Assembly: GCF_014851395.1 (NCBI RefSeq)
Contig: NW_024041262.1
Location: 17,761,379 to 17,825,378 of the forward strand
Origin: Micropterus salmoides
Taxonomy: Eukaryota > Chordata > Actinopteri > Centrarchiformes > Centrarchidae
Reading direction: 5' to 3'
Length of the DNA stretch: 64,000 nucleotides
Notes under the pieces: model-generated
Told to the model about the DNA's origin: nothing
The model's input: only the letters and a program-made list of their open reading frames with translations
The model's database searches: none
Part shown: positions 1-13,195 of the stretch, in pieces
How the letters are laid out: each line of letters begins with the position of its first letter
How positions within the stretch are numbered: position 1 is the first letter of the stretch
Program-made: the position numbers and the translations under genes

Positions 1-2
1 TC

Positions 3-56
3 AGTGGCCCTTCCTCCGACTCGCTGCTGGCACAGTTTGATGAGAATGACCGGTAA
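3..56 (+). other. Edge fragment: possible exon end, uncertain
   Basis: From base 3 the plus strand reads SGPSSDSLLAQFDENDR and then stop (54-56), a protein-like composition; CGGTAATT could instead be a splice donor. An AATAAA at about 505-510 followed by an A-run at 535-546 could be the end of a 3' UTR. The minus strand is also open here for about 20 codons (NYRSFSSNCASSESEEGPL). I cannot tell which, if either, is coding. Confidence 0.2.
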
Positions 57-2365
57 TTCAGTGTAAGGAAAAAACTTCAGACCACCATTTCACAAGGTAG
101 ATGTTCATTATGCGCCAGCAGGGAAGAGCCTCCTCTTAATAGAGTGCCAGCCATAAACATCCCTCATCATCACAGGCTTGCCATTTGATCTCACCTCTGG
201 GGGTTCTGCTGGGCATCTTCATTCATTTCTTCTGTGTTTCACTGTCTGTTTACACAGTAATGGACTCTGCCCAGAGAGTTGTTAAGGGGGAACAAAGTGA
301 AAGTGCCCGACACTCTGCTGTGGCGGTGATTAACGACTAAATTAGAAAGCAACTCCAGGTCACCTTCTTTAACATTGTGATGGATGATCTAATGCGGGAA
401 TCTTGATAGCCTTTGTTATAGGTGAGCTACAGTCTGGATCACAGATGGAGCAACACAATGGTGCATTTACACTGATTATGAACTTTTCCATGAATCTGCA
501 ATCAATAAACGCTATGCTGTAAATTAACAGCCGGAAAAAAAAAAAAGGCGAGAACCAAACTGAAATGCTTTATGTATTTAAAAATTAGCATCTCACTTAT
601 GAGTGTGCATGCAACTGTGTCCACCACTGTCTGTAAAGCCTTAGTTAGCGTTGCCCTAGTTCAGTTGTGTATGTGCCATGTCTCCTGTCACAGGCAGTTT
701 ACAAGACTGGGAACGAGGGTTGCCATCTGTCCCACCTCTATGGGGTGCACAGAGGGACGTTTTGCTCAGTTTTGGCATGCCTGACTTCCCCTAATGCAGC
801 ACAAATGTTTAGAGACATTACATAAGCAATGAGACCTTCACTATGGTGGAGGGGGAACGGAGATGGATACGTGCAGAAGAGGAGGAGAAAAAGCAATTGA
901 AGATGAGAGATTAGAAAGTGTGAGAAAGCAGACCTGGTCCTTTCATTCTCCTGACTAACTGCACTTTCAGGTAGACAATAGCACTACGGTGCTGCGTTGG
1001 TGTTGCTATAGGGTACAGGCAGAGGATGAAATACAAACCAAGCAGTCGGGTTTGAAGGCCTTTTAAATGTCAAGACCCCACATGGGGAGTTTTCACACCT
1101 TTGAAGCTGGATTGTACAACTCTGGAAATATTTCATAGGTGCAACAAATTTCTATACTAGGCAAATAAATCACCAAATTAGCCCAATGCTGCAAGGTCCC
1201 ATCCATGAGCTTGCTTTAATAAAGCAGTGTGTTGAAGGATGCTGTTGCAATGCACTGCCACAAAAGTAGCCAGGAACATTTTTGGCAGTCTATCCTAGAA
1301 TGCAATGGATTAAAAACTCTACCAGTCTTCAGAAATGGTATGCTGCAACAAAGACACATTTTGCTTGTCATTCCCATTTCATAATCGTGATGATACAGCA
1401 AGCCTGCATTTTTTGCCATAGCGCAGTTGTTGGTCTGAATATGCCTTTACAATTGGCCAAAGTGTGAAGTCAGTGAGAGGTTGATCTAACCTAACTTCAG
1501 TTCTGCATCACACTGCAGCTGCACTGGGACAGAAGCCAATCTGAAACCAAAAATAAGAGATCACCCACTGCAAAGAAAGGTGATACAGAGCTCAATGACA
1601 GAAAGAAGATGACTTGATGCACAGAGCAATGAGTACACCACAACTAAAGGAAAGACATGTATTGTTTTTGTGCTGTGTGTGTCTGTGCATGTAAAATGGT
1701 GGTATGGTCATCCCCATGTCCTGGGAGAGGTTTTTAAATATTGAGACATGTTGCAACGGACACCTGGAACAGCATTAGTATGCCACTCTCTCCTTGCTCC
1801 TTTCACAGAGAAACAAGGTGAGATTTCACTGGAAACCTAAAGCAGCCACAGTGACACCGACATGCAAACAGAAGAAACAATGAGGTAAATTCAGTTCCTA
1901 CACATATTCAGTCCTCTGACACAACAGCAACATATAAAGCAAAAAGTGCAAAACCAATTTCCAACCATGCATACATTGGCTTACATTTACTTGACCAACA
2001 CCCCGAAAGTATGTCACAGTGTGTAAATCTTCACGAATGTGCAAGTTTTTCTAACAGTGATGATACAGCTTATGGCGGCAAGCCTAGTACAGTACACCTG
2101 TGATGAAAACTGCTAACTTTCAAGGACTAAGACTTGGATGTCTTTTCAGACAAAAAGGTAAGTTTAAGGGATAGGCTGATTTTAATAGTGTCACACCACC
2201 ATTTCCATGGAAATATACATAGCTGATTCAGTACATTTTCTCCATTTCAGACAATCCATTTCGTATTTTATAATGTTGCCTCAAGGTGTGAACATGCCAC
2301 TCTGTCCTTTTGCAGTCTTTAGAAATAAATGACTGCCGGTCAGTTTGTCTCTTGTTGTCGCTGAT
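57..2365. other. Non-coding, possibly intron or 3' UTR; no gene seen
   Basis: No convincing exon and no protein-like frame over 70 codons. The composition is AT-moderate. If the candidate leader exon at 9.2 kb is real, this is intron sequence of that gene. Confidence 0.5.
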
Positions 2366-2525
2366 GGTGTAAATGCTCCGTACTTGTATAGCGTCTTTCT
2401 AGTCTTTTCGACCACTCAAAGCGCTTTTACACATCTGCATTCACCAGTCACACTCACTCATACACTGGCGGAATAGCCAGATTAACGGCCAACCCGCTCT
2501 ACCTCCTGAGCCACAGCCGTGTGAG
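2366..2525. repeat. Common teleost interspersed repeat, internally deleted copy
   Basis: It begins TGTAAATGCTCCGTACTTGT and continues with TCTTTCTAGTCTTTTCGACC and ACTCAAAGCGCTTTTACAC. It ends CCGCTCTACCTCCTGAGCC. I recognise this as a very common percomorph repeat of uncertain class. The usual middle (the part ending in the GATCGAACC-type box) is missing, so this copy is shortened. Confidence 0.6.
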
Positions 2526-2549
2526 CACGTGGTCAGGTTATTTTAAATA

Positions 2550-2745
2550 TACATTACATTTATTCATTTAGCTGACGCTTTTATCCAAAGCGACTTACAA
2601 CTGCTATATATGTCAGAGGTTGCATGGCTCTGGAGCAACTGGAGGTTAAGTGTCTTGCTCAGGGACACATTGGTGGATGCGTGCGTCACAGTGGGGAATT
2701 GAACCCGGGTCTTATCCACTGCACCATCACCACCCCACCGCTTCC
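2550..2745. repeat. Widespread fish repeat with the AGCTGACGCTTTTATCCAAA core
   Basis: The stretch ACATTTATTCATTTAGCTGA, then CGCTTTTATCCAAAGCGACTTACAA, is found in very many fish genomes. It is followed by the usual GTGTCTTGCTCAGGGACAC and GGGAATTGAACCCGGGTC. The class (SINE-like or DNA element) is uncertain. It lies directly beside another repeat at 2366-2525. Confidence 0.65.
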
Positions 2746-5640
2746 ACTTGCAGCTGCTAATTATCTTTGTAAATACTGGAGCCCAATGTGAAGGCAGACA
2801 TATCTGGAGTTGAAATTGAGAAGTGATTTGAACTGTTTTTGTTACAAGCGTGCTGTCACAGAGCTGTCCTCCCGATGGTGTCTGGGATTATAACAATATG
2901 TGGTTGAGCTTAATAGAAAACGTTAGGATCATTACCAGACAAAATGTTTTCTATAGACAGAAACTAAATAATTACTTGGTGGGCCACACAGGTTGCACAG
3001 AGGCAAAACCCTCTCCTACCACAACAGAGAACAAGCTTTTGCAGGTAAGCAACCAGTTCATGTCCTTGCTCCTACAAGCCGGCTCGGTTGCCTGCACACA
3101 CTGGTGGGTGGGATCTGGAGGATGGGGGTTGAGGACTGCACGAACCTCAGCATGACCTCCCTCGCTGTCAGGTGAAAATATGTGGGTGTCATGTGGCTCA
3201 AAGGGCACATGGCTGTCTACACTCTTTCCAGGCCGTCAGTGGAGTAAGCAGTGACAACAGCGGAAGTTTGTCTTGTTTGGGAGTTGGCCGTACCATATTG
3301 GGGACAAAAGGAAAAATTACTTTGATTGGATTACCATTAAAAGTCACAAGACATTTTAGTAATGGTAAGACATAAAAACCGATCTGGACAAGAAAATTTC
3401 ACTCACATGTCACTGTGTGGTTGGGCTGTCCTTTAGGCCATAGGCATTTAGGTCCATGCTTAGAATGAGGTTACAATATAGCAAAACTTTTTGCATTTTT
3501 ATTTGCATCATTGCACTTTCACTTTCACTCTATAGTAGGTTTTCAGCCTCGTAAGCTGCAGGTCGGACTGAGAAAATGTGTGGCGGTTGGCTACAATTTA
3601 CTGTAAGCAGTATGACTGGACTGTATCAGTGTTCGTGTGCCGAATGATGCTCTGAAACATTCTGAGAAATTCCATCCTCAAAAGTTACAAATGAAAATTT
3701 ATCACAATTTATTATATAAAAGCCAAGATAAATTTCACATTACATCCTTAGAATTCTTTTTCTTGTTCATGTTATAGAATACACATAACTGTTGGTGCTT
3801 TATGGACAACCTATTAAATCATATCTTAAAGGATTTGTAAGTAGCTGATGATATTAGTGTATCTCACATTTTTTGTGAAGTCCTAATCTAGACGCTTGAG
3901 AGCTGAGTGCAAGAGTGTAGGCACCGTGGGGAGGAAATATTACCAGTGATACCACCCCCCACAAAAAGCCTAAAGCCCACCCACTCACTACCTATGCTGA
4001 CCTTAATCACTGATTTATCACTTCCTACTGCATACTGGGAGGTTTTTCTTTTGCTTGTCCAAATGGATCTATATTAATGAATGATGCACACATATCCATG
4101 AAGACATCTGTATTACACAGAATTTGCCAGAAAACAAGACAACCCAACAGATTAATTAACTGGGCTGATATGCAGATACATGAGGATAAGCTGCAGATAC
4201 TCTGTGATAAAGTGTCGAGTACAGCAGGCTTCTTAGGCCCTCTGGATCTTGCTGCTGTTATCCTGGTGGTCCTTCTCCCTACTTCATAGCCTGCCCTACA
4301 ATTAATGATACACAGTGATTTTCCTGGAACCACCCCCCATCCTGTGTTTGTGCGTTTGTATGTATTTATGTAAGTGACCGTGTTTGTGCATGTCTGCATG
4401 CAGGAGAGAAAGCTAATTTTCTCTACTGTGCACCAGAAGGATATCCGCTGAATTTGTATTCAGTAATGAGACGGGGTCTGGAAATGATGGTGAATTTGTA
4501 AGCATGCATCATCTCCCATAATTCCATTTAGTTGTCCTGTAAACACTTATAAATGTAGCCAGTAGTTACGGCAGCCCCCCTGCCCTCAGCTCTCATCAGG
4601 CTAGCACATCTCCTAAGAAACCAAGGGCAGGCGAGGAGGAGATATTGCAAATCACATTATGGGACATGAAATTAATCCACCCTCCCCAAACATTTGGCCT
4701 TCACACAGTTTAACCTTGAAACTGCTTTTTATTCCCTTGCATGAGGGCTTCATAAACCACCCCCTCCCCATCACATCCAAAAGAACGAGTCTGACATTGC
4801 AACAATGGCTCTGCCGAGGTAATTATTCAACAGGATCCTTCACTGTGCTGATGATACGTTATAATTTCATTTCACTTACGTCTGTTTCATAATGTAATAC
4901 ACAATTGAGCAGGGGCACTTTACGTCCCAAAAGACCACTTCCTCCTTAAGATAATAAAAGCCTTTTGTGCTTGCCTTTGAGAAATCCTTGGTGGGTTGTG
5001 TGAGTGTGGATTCGGGAGCACATCAATTAATATGCATTAAATGAAAGAGTATTAAGTTGTAAGAAAATAATTAATAACTAATTGCTGTGCTGCTGCATTG
5101 CCCGACGACATTATACCTTAATACTAACATGACTGTCCCTGACAGCGCCATCAGCGGTCAAGGTACAAGAGTTACTTGACCTTTTACATGGCTGAAAGAC
5201 AATGTACTTCAACTTTATTACATGGCCACCTCGCTCTCCCCTGATACTAATGTAGAGCAGCGCAAGATAAAAGCAGAGTGACTGCTAGATCCAATCCAAT
5301 AACTGCAGGAAAATTCCTGCTAGCCAACGCTGAAACCACATGAGGTTCGGCTCTACTAGTTTTAGCCAGAATAAAATACATCTGTTTGTGTTAGAGCATA
5401 CTGTAGATCTCTTATGAAAGCTGTATCGCTGGATCTGGTCCCTTTGTACGGTACAAAGAATAGTGCTGGCACAGGGTTCCACTTTCCCCGTTACCATGAA
5501 AAAGACAGTCACTGCTCCAATTATCCTTTACCCCTGTGTATCTCCAGAAAACACAATCGCTGCCACTGTCAATGAAATTATAGCAAAGGAGGTACTAAGC
5601 GATGACAGGGGAAGAATCTGATAGCCCAGCCCCACTCCAA
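2746..5640. other. Non-coding, no gene seen
   Basis: Short open frames only, none resembling a known protein or flanked by good splice sites. Some AT-rich blocks (for example 5030-5100) look like the homeobox-rich conserved sequences found near developmental genes, but conservation cannot be judged from one sequence. Confidence 0.5.
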
Positions 5641-5644
5641 CCCC

Positions 5645-5691
<47 letters not shown>

Positions 5692-5692
5692 A
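5641..5692. repeat. Poly-C followed by (CA)n
   Basis: Twenty C, then about 16 CA units with one interruption. A compound microsatellite. Confidence 0.95.
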
Positions 5693-8600
5693 TTTCAATG
5701 TGCCAAAAAATGAAGATGCAGAATGCCTCAGGAGAATAGAGAAGCAAAGAAATGGGTATGACAGGCAAAATGTTTCTTTGAGATATCTTTTCAATATACC
5801 ATTTCTAAAGGTTAGAGAAGTTTTGAAGCCACGAGAGAGCAGCTCCGGCTGAATGATGGTGCCTTTAGTTGCTGTGAGCAGTGAAGATACCACTACGGCG
5901 CTCTGTTTTAAGCATATTCGCTTTGACCGAGCGAAAAGAGCTGTCTTGATCAGTGTACAGTTCTACCTCCGTGGGTTTTTTTGTGTGTTTTTTTTTCAAA
6001 AATTACCCCAGCTTTCAGCTAAATCAATCTTGCCTTTGGTTGGAGATAATGAGCATGTTCACCGGGCTTCAAATGAACACCGTTGCTCCCGGGCTCCTCA
6101 GTTCAACACAGTCACATCATGCAGGCACTTTTGAGGACGGCAGAAAGCAGAAGTCTTAGCCTTCAGAGACCAATTAAAAACACATATTCAAATTGACCTA
6201 AAAGGAGAACAGTAAGGCATTCATTTACAATCTGCCCTTGTCCCTATAGCTTCACTCGCTATCAGATTCATACCAATTGTTTTCAACTCTGACAAACAAA
6301 CAATCTCAACAGAGTGGAAAGACTCAGAAAAAAAGAATCTATCTCGTCTCTGCAGGATCAAAGACTGTATTGGGAGGTAGTGAGCATACACAGATATACT
6401 AATTTTCACACAACATGCGCTCATACTCATTCAAAGGACATGGAGGCAGGATTTACCAGCTCTGTAGCACTGTATGCATACATTAAATGATCCTTATTAA
6501 AGACCATGGTGAATATTAGATCATTATCGTTACTATCTCTGCTGTAAGAATGACTTTCTACAAAGGAAATAAGTGCATAGAAGACAGAGATGTTGCTTTC
6601 CCGTTGCCTTTGTAATGCAGTAAATATTGGAATTAAATTGTATAAACATGATATATCAAATGTACATGTGTATAATTAATATAATATAATAATTCATGCT
6701 GAATGGGAGCACACCATAAGACCTATTAAGAAGACAAACTTGAATTGGGAAAGAAGTTCAGGCAGATTTTCAGCCAGTCGGAATTCTATCCATGACATAT
6801 TTGGTACCACAGCCCAGCGGGTATGCAGTGACTCTGAAACATGCTCCGTCTCGCTCTCACAGCGCTTTCAGGGAAGCTGCTCTCATAAATCCCTTCTAAT
6901 GGTCGCTGGCGAGGGAACTTTTTAACACAGAACTTAGCAGCCACTGTTATTCACCCGTAGAGCCAGAATCTTGGGATGATGGATGGTAATAAATATTGCA
7001 CGGGGCTAACAGAGGTCCCCTCAGAGACGTTCAATTGCCTTGAGTGATAGGGCGCTGCTCGGCAACACAGGAGAGGATGGCAGGGGGCAGGCACTTCACG
7101 GGGTCGACTAACTGAGTCTGTTCAGTTTCCTCCCTGGAAATATGACAGTCCTCATTCTGCGATAATGCTGTCTCACAATGTGGCAAGGTAAATGGAAAAA
7201 ATGGAGGTTTCTGCAAAACATATGTTGCTTTCACAACTTATGTATGGCAAGTTTGTTGGTTGTGAATGAAGAACTAATTGTCCCGAGAGGGAAAAAATCC
7301 ACTGTGGACCAGTAATGTCTGTGAATGTACCTGGCATGTAAGGAAAAGGAACACTGCTCAGTGTTATGACCACTTCCCTGCTGCTCTTGTGACTGGAGCA
7401 GTTTAATGGAGCTTTCTGACAAGGGAGCTCTGTTGTTCATAGCTGCCCACCATCTTAACTGCTTCCTTGACAATGGCCAACAACAGAGCAGATGTCCAAG
7501 CTGCACACATCTGTAGTGGCCTTATATTCTTTCACACAACCCTTTCCTCATCCAATACACACACGCGTAAGACAGACAAAGAGCTGCTTTACCAAGGTCA
7601 TCCTCTATTCAGTTTGCAGGCATCATAAACAAAATATCTTTTTTTCAACTTTGCTATATTGTGACTAACCAACATAGAACCATAGTCTAAGTTCTTATCT
7701 ATAAATTGTTTATATTTCAAGATGACGTTTCTTTAGGTGTTGTGCCAGGAGGATAGAAATCTTTGTTGACAAGAACAAATGACTGACAATGATGTTTTTA
7801 ATAATGAGTGATAAGAAATTAAGATAACTCTAATTCTTCATTAATCCAACGCTGCCTTGTTGTCATATTTTCTGAGTAATCAGTGAATTAATTAGCCCAA
7901 TAATGTGTAAGAATACTATGGTGTGTGTAATTAACAAGTTAACACAAGGCAATTAGCAGCTCATTCATACACTGTCGGCACCTAACAGTGGCTGTAACCA
8001 TGAGATGCACTTTCCTGACCAATTTTTAACTTTACACAGTCGGCTATGGTGCTAAATCCTCATTGCAAATATCAGAGCGGGAACTACAAAAAGCAGTCGA
8101 TTATTCTCCTTCAGCAGTTTTCAAAGTCACATCCTGGAGCCTCCAGGGGATCATGATGGGGGCATCCCCAGAAACATGAGGACTGGCTCACTTTCACTTG
8201 CATTTCACTCATGTAACAACAAGAGACTGCAAAAGAGTTACCGTGTTTGCAAGGATCTACTGCCACACTTTATTTGCCCACACTAAACCACGAAATCCTT
8301 TCAGACGGGATTCCTCGGGGCAACATGTCATCAAATGCAGGCGTTTGATCCACTGCTTTTATCATTTGTGGGGCCCCTGTGATGAAAAAAAAAGTTTTCA
8401 TCTGTAAGGGTGTATGGCAGCTTTATTTTAAAAATCTTTTAGAAAATTGTGCCAAAACTAATGCATGTGAAAGGTCAATGACATTGTGATGCTGCAGCCT
8501 GGACAGCAGATGTGCTCCATAGTAATGACTTGTCTCTAAAAAAATAAAAAATAAATAGAAAGAAAGATGGACAGCCTTAGCAGCAGCAATCAGCGCTTAA

Positions 8601-8716
8601 GATTACACCAGATGACGTCTTTCTCAACAATATTTTGCCTACAAAAACTCAGACAGTCGAGTCAAGTGCGAGGTATTAGAGGATTTATGGGCAAACAGGC
8701 TCACTAGAAAGCACAA
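5693..8716. other. Non-coding, no gene seen
   Basis: No exon-like frame. The stretch 7,840-8,000 contains several homeodomain-type TAATTA/TAATTAAC cores (AATTAATTAGCC, GTAATTAACAAGTTAAC), a possible enhancer by composition only. Confidence 0.45.
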
Positions 8717-8754
8717 GACACACGCACGCGCGCGCACACACACACACACACACA
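8717..8754. repeat. (CA)n/(CG)n microsatellite
   Basis: Alternating purine-pyrimidine run with an internal CGCGCGCG core flanked by CA units, a sequence type prone to Z-DNA. Confidence 0.9.
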
Positions 8755-9171
8755 ACTCCACAACCATTCAGCAAACACTACTAATGCACTTCCTATTTTC
8801 TTTTAACCTACACTCACTCCGCACGGGGTCTCGGTTTATGCAAAAACAATACAGTCTCAGCGTCTTTGCCGAATATGTGCAATGTAAAGGTGAGGGACAC
8901 TAATGGCAGCACTGGGGGGTGGGAAACGCGGGGTATTAGTGTGCACATTTTGACAGTTGTGGCAGGTTTGACGTGGTCAGAAAATAACGTCCCCGTGTGT
9001 ACAACCCGCCCGACCATTCCCCATCTTCATGGCGCAGTAAGGTGGACACACATGGTCAGAGCTGTATGCGGACCTGAAACCCGACGGCAGCCTGTAACTC
9101 TCATTTGAAACGCACAACTGAAATAAACGTGAAAAGCGGCGTTTGGTGTTGCTCCTGTAATGCAGTCTTAC

Positions 9172-9480
9172 CTGGATGATGTCTATTCTTAAGTTGAGTC
9201 GCCGACTTTTTCTTTTTTTCTTTTTTCAGGCACACGTCGTCGGCGGCGGCGGCGGCAGCATCATCCGCTTCGGGGAGAAATGTTTCATGTGAAGATTTGG
9301 AGTAATTCTGATTCCACCTTATTAATCCTCTGCGCGCGCTGCAAAAGCGGCTTCTTTTAGCGGATAGTGAAGAAACGACCGGATAGTGAGGAGTGAGAAC
9401 CTAACAGGGAACAGACTACAGTGTGTTGTACGCGTCCTTGTTTATTAAAATACGGCCGAGCTTAAACGCCGAGTAGGTGT
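9172..9480 (-). promoter_or_regulatory. CpG-rich promoter with a 5' non-coding exon on the minus strand, possibly ctbp2
   Basis: The block is the most CpG-rich stretch before 57 kb (CGTCGTCGGCGGCGGCGG, GCGCGCGC, CGGCCGAG). On the minus strand it reads GACATCATCCAG followed by GTAAGACTG, a strong splice donor with the last exon base at 9172. No long reading frame crosses it, so it looks like a leader exon of a gene running to the left of the window. Human CTBP2 is the first minus-strand neighbour upstream of MMP21, TEX36 and EDRF1 aside, so ctbp2 is the best guess. No ctbp2 coding exon was seen in 1-9171; they would lie beyond the left edge. The right edge is approximate. Confidence 0.45.
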
Positions 9481-9513
9481 CTCTCTAACTGTTTCACCGC
9501 TTTATTTTTTTCC

Positions 9514-9541
9514 CTCTTCCCCCCTCTCTCTCTCTCTCTCT
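9514..9541. repeat. Pyrimidine tract ending in (CT)n
   Basis: C-rich then CTCTCT run just outside the CpG-rich promoter candidate; read on the minus strand it is a (GA)n element upstream of the presumed leader exon. Confidence 0.85.
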
Positions 9542-9635
9542 TTGGCTGTAGTCACACTGTGTCTAACTCTCCTGTTTTATCAAGGCGGGGTCTTGGGTCG
9601 TTTAAACCAATGACATAAACCAAGAAGAAGAAGAA

Positions 9636-9687
9636 GCCCCCCCCCCCCCCCCACCACCACACACGCACACACGCACACACACGCACG
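9636..9687. repeat. Poly-C plus degenerate (CA)n
   Basis: Seventeen or so C bases followed by ACC and CACG/CACA units. Confidence 0.9.
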
Positions 9688-9689
9688 CC

Positions 9690-12600
9690 TTCTGCTCACA
9701 TGGTTTGCAAAAATTAAGTGGTCAAATGGGATTTGTTTTGTCTTGTGTGTTTTCAAATTCTGACCGAGGAAATCACATGAAAGGGTCACTTCACCCACAT
9801 CACAAAAAAGAAAAAAAAAATCTCACTTAGCCTACCCCTTTCCATTTAGCCACGCAATGTCTCCTTCTGCTAGCAACACAATATAGTAGAGGTTAATGGA
9901 CTTTAATTCGTGGTGCTCACAGTGTTGGGGGCACTGAACTGTCTTTACAGAACTATGTCTTTGTTACTGTGGGTAATCCACAAATATGACTGGTAGTTTG
10001 GTAGCCTACTTTGTGATCAAAGACCTAGCTAGTCCCAATGAAAACAGTGAAAGTGAGGTCTGTGGATTATTCCAAGCAGGCTACACTGCTACACTGCGTC
10101 TGGAATGACTTTGTGGTGTTTTAGTTTTTTAACATGTAACTTTAAAGTTGCACTAATCAATATATTTATATGAACAATGGGTCAAATGGCAGTGTAACAT
10201 GAAAGGTGTCTCTCCTGACAAACCCACAGAGAATTGTCACCGGACTCTGCAGTGCCCTCAGCACTACAGTATTTAAGCATCTCACTTGCCTTCTGTGTGA
10301 CTTTTTTTGTCTTTTGTTTTCAATATCTAAGATTGTGCTTTTGTCATTTTTCCTTTGTTATATAGGTCACGTTAGAGATGCAGACAACAAATGTTGAAAT
10401 ATAGAGATAGGGGTATGACATGAAACAATAGTTCCCAGTTAGATGCATTTTAACCACTAGGCCACCATAAACAATTTTCTATCTTAGTTGACTCTCATAG
10501 CTTTCATCAGTATTGTTTTCAGGCATAGTGGGCAACTGTTTTCAGTGCAAAAGCTCTAGTAAACCCACTGTGCACTACCACCCCCCAGCACCAAACAGCA
10601 GACAGACAAGGTTAGCAACTAGCTGGTGAACATAAAAAAAGAATTAATGCAGGTTAGCAGCACAAACACTTAATTTCATTCACCTCCATTCCACTGGGTT
10701 GGTATCAGAAACCTATTTTAAAAATTTGGGCACGTAAAACCAAAACTGTATTCCATGGTGGCAGATGTTTGAGAGATAGATATCTCAAATTCTGGGCAAA
10801 TAGAGTCCACACTATCTGCACAGCCAGATACAAGTAGGGTAAGTTAGAAAATATGTAGTTTTTTTTTCCTTGGCTGAACAGAAAGTTCAATAGACTGATA
10901 GTGGCCCCACATGAAATTATATATATGCTATTGGTGCTCAAATTGAAAGTGAATCTATAATTTATGGTATTCCTTTAACATAATAATCAGATGTTATAGG
11001 GGCCTGGACTAGTCTGTGTTATTCATGTTTCATCCTTTTAAACTGTATATATGATTAATGGTTGTCCTTTGAATGGATCACAGTGGGGTGATGTCGAATG
11101 AAAGCTCATAAATAACACAGTCGTGAGTAAACGGTGACAAGTGTAAGCCTTGTAGTTGTAAGTAGACATGTACTTTTGTACTTGTACATTTTCTGTGTTT
11201 GGCAAGTTCATGTATAGGGAGCATTTTTCACAGAATAAGGGTTGTACAAATCTCAACTACCTGATATTGATTATGTTAGAAGTTCCTTTATTCTGCAAAT
11301 AGAGCTGCGGCTTCTGCAAGGGCAGTCAATTTCATTAAGTAATACTAAATATTGTTTGACTGTGTTGTTTATACTGAAGTCCCCCATGCACAAGTGATGT
11401 GACAAGAGCAAAGCATGTGACTCCCAGTGCTTTGTGAATGCATGGGGTCACAGATGACATCACATGATTGATCTTTACTGTACCTTCTTGAAACTTGTTC
11501 TTGCACAAAGAACAAGCATTGACCCACATCATTACATTAATCCATGAAGGGTTTGACTGTGATGCAGAGTTGGAAGAGTGGCCATGCTACAGATTAAAGC
11601 AGCCACAGCGTCTCTCTACATTTTTCTGTGCTTTGCGTGGTCACTCCGTGAGGTCAAGTAAATGGCAACAGATTGTGTGAAGTGCCAGTCAGGGTGTCTA
11701 TATCCCATTTTCCACTTTTCATTTCTATATTCTGCCTGGCCTCCATATGCTCCAATATTGATCTGTCCATCAACTATTGTCCAACTCCTGTAAGAACGCT
11801 GGTTACATGTCGGGGTGTGCAGCGTATAGCATAAAGAGACAAACCCTCAGTGTGATAATTATGCAGAAAATGGATTGTGGCGAAATTGTGTTCTTGTGTC
11901 TCACAGCCATGATTTTATTGATGTTTGGGATTGATTGTATTTTGTTTACAAAAATCAAGACCGGTGATTTCAGACACTCTGTGTTCACATTAGAAACCCA
12001 GATGAAAGAAAAAGATAGTTATTATTAGAGGGCAACAACCTTTAAGACTCTTCTTCTTATAGGAAGCAGTGCACATGTTGAGAAACACAAAAGCAGCTAA
12101 TTTAATTTATTTGAAGACAAGAGAAAATCTCTTCCACTCCCCACTGCTGACATGACCTCTGAGAATATTCTCTGTTTACTTAAGTTTGATCAAAGCCAGC
12201 AATACTTAATCAATTATCTCCTTTTTAATAAAACAACAAAATCAGACTTTTGGCCTGTTTACATTTTATAGCAAGCTAAAAAGTGCTTTATTAGATTTTT
12301 TTAACATGCAAAACCATGTGCTCTGCAGTCCACATTCAATCCACTGCTGCATCAACATAAAACATCTCACTGGACATGGAGGGGGGCTTTGAGTACCGAA
12401 GAGATTTGTGCCATCCAATTAGAAGAGAAGGTATGGGTTAAATGTAGCGCCGTATCAGACCTTCTCATGTTGAACTCTGATCCCAATCTCAATACTCTCA
12501 GATTCACAGGCACAGTTCACAGCAAGCCTCTGGGGTCTCTGGAGACACACATCTATCAATCTCCAGATGAATTATTTAAGGCACACTATCCCCGCCATGT

Positions 12601-13146
12601 TTCTTACATGGGCTAGAATTAGTGGCTGTTCCAGAGTACAAGGACCATGTTGCATTATAATTTGAGATTCAATATAATATTTCGATGTTTACTCATGCTG
12701 TGTGTGTAGCCTAGTAGTCATTTTTCTATTTGTCAATTCCCCTCTTATACCTTAGTTGCTTTCCCTTGGCACTCTTCTCCCACCCTGCAGACTCTTATCA
12801 AAATGATTTCCCTTCACATACTCCGCTCAGGCACTGTTGATGTTGACTCACAGCTGCACTTTCTGTTTCTTGGAAAGTTACAGCAATTCAATTTCTCAGG
12901 CTTTTGTGTTGAATTAGTAGAAAATACTGTAACATAAAATACCACAGCATTATAGGGCAAAGAAACATGTAACATTTTTTTTTGTTGAATAAAAATCAGC
13001 ATCAGCCCTCTTCGCCATTGTCACAGCATGGCCCGGCCATGCCCCCCACAATGTCGCAGCATTTGAGGTTGTTGCAGAGGTCAGTGTTCCACAATGACTT
13101 CATCTCCCCTAATTTGAGGCTGAAACATGCCCAACACGCATGAAGG

Positions 13147-13149
<3 letters not shown>
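9690..13149. other. Gene desert, part 1: no gene seen
   Basis: Apart from the repeat at 10,134-10,640 I see no recognisable feature. The open frames are short and shadowed on both strands. Confidence 0.5.
10134..10640 (+). repeat. MITE-like interspersed repeat, copy 1
   Basis: It starts ACTTTAAAGTTGCACTAATC and contains CAGTGTAACATGAAAGGTGT and CTCTGCAGTGCCCTCAGCAC. It ends with AGCACCAAACAGCAGACAGA and CTAGCTGGTGAACATA. The first and last motifs recur at about 38.16 kb (opposite strand) and 13.73 kb, so this is one dispersed family. The class is not known to me. Confidence 0.6.

Positions 13150-13191
<42 letters not shown>
13150..13191. repeat. (CA)21 microsatellite
   Basis: Uninterrupted CA repeat of 42 bases. 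Confidence 0.97.

Positions 13192-13195
<4 letters not shown>

Noticed and set aside
2690..2725. tRNA B-box-like GAATTGAACCCGGGTC
   Set aside because: No cloverleaf or A box can be built; it is part of a common fish repeat.
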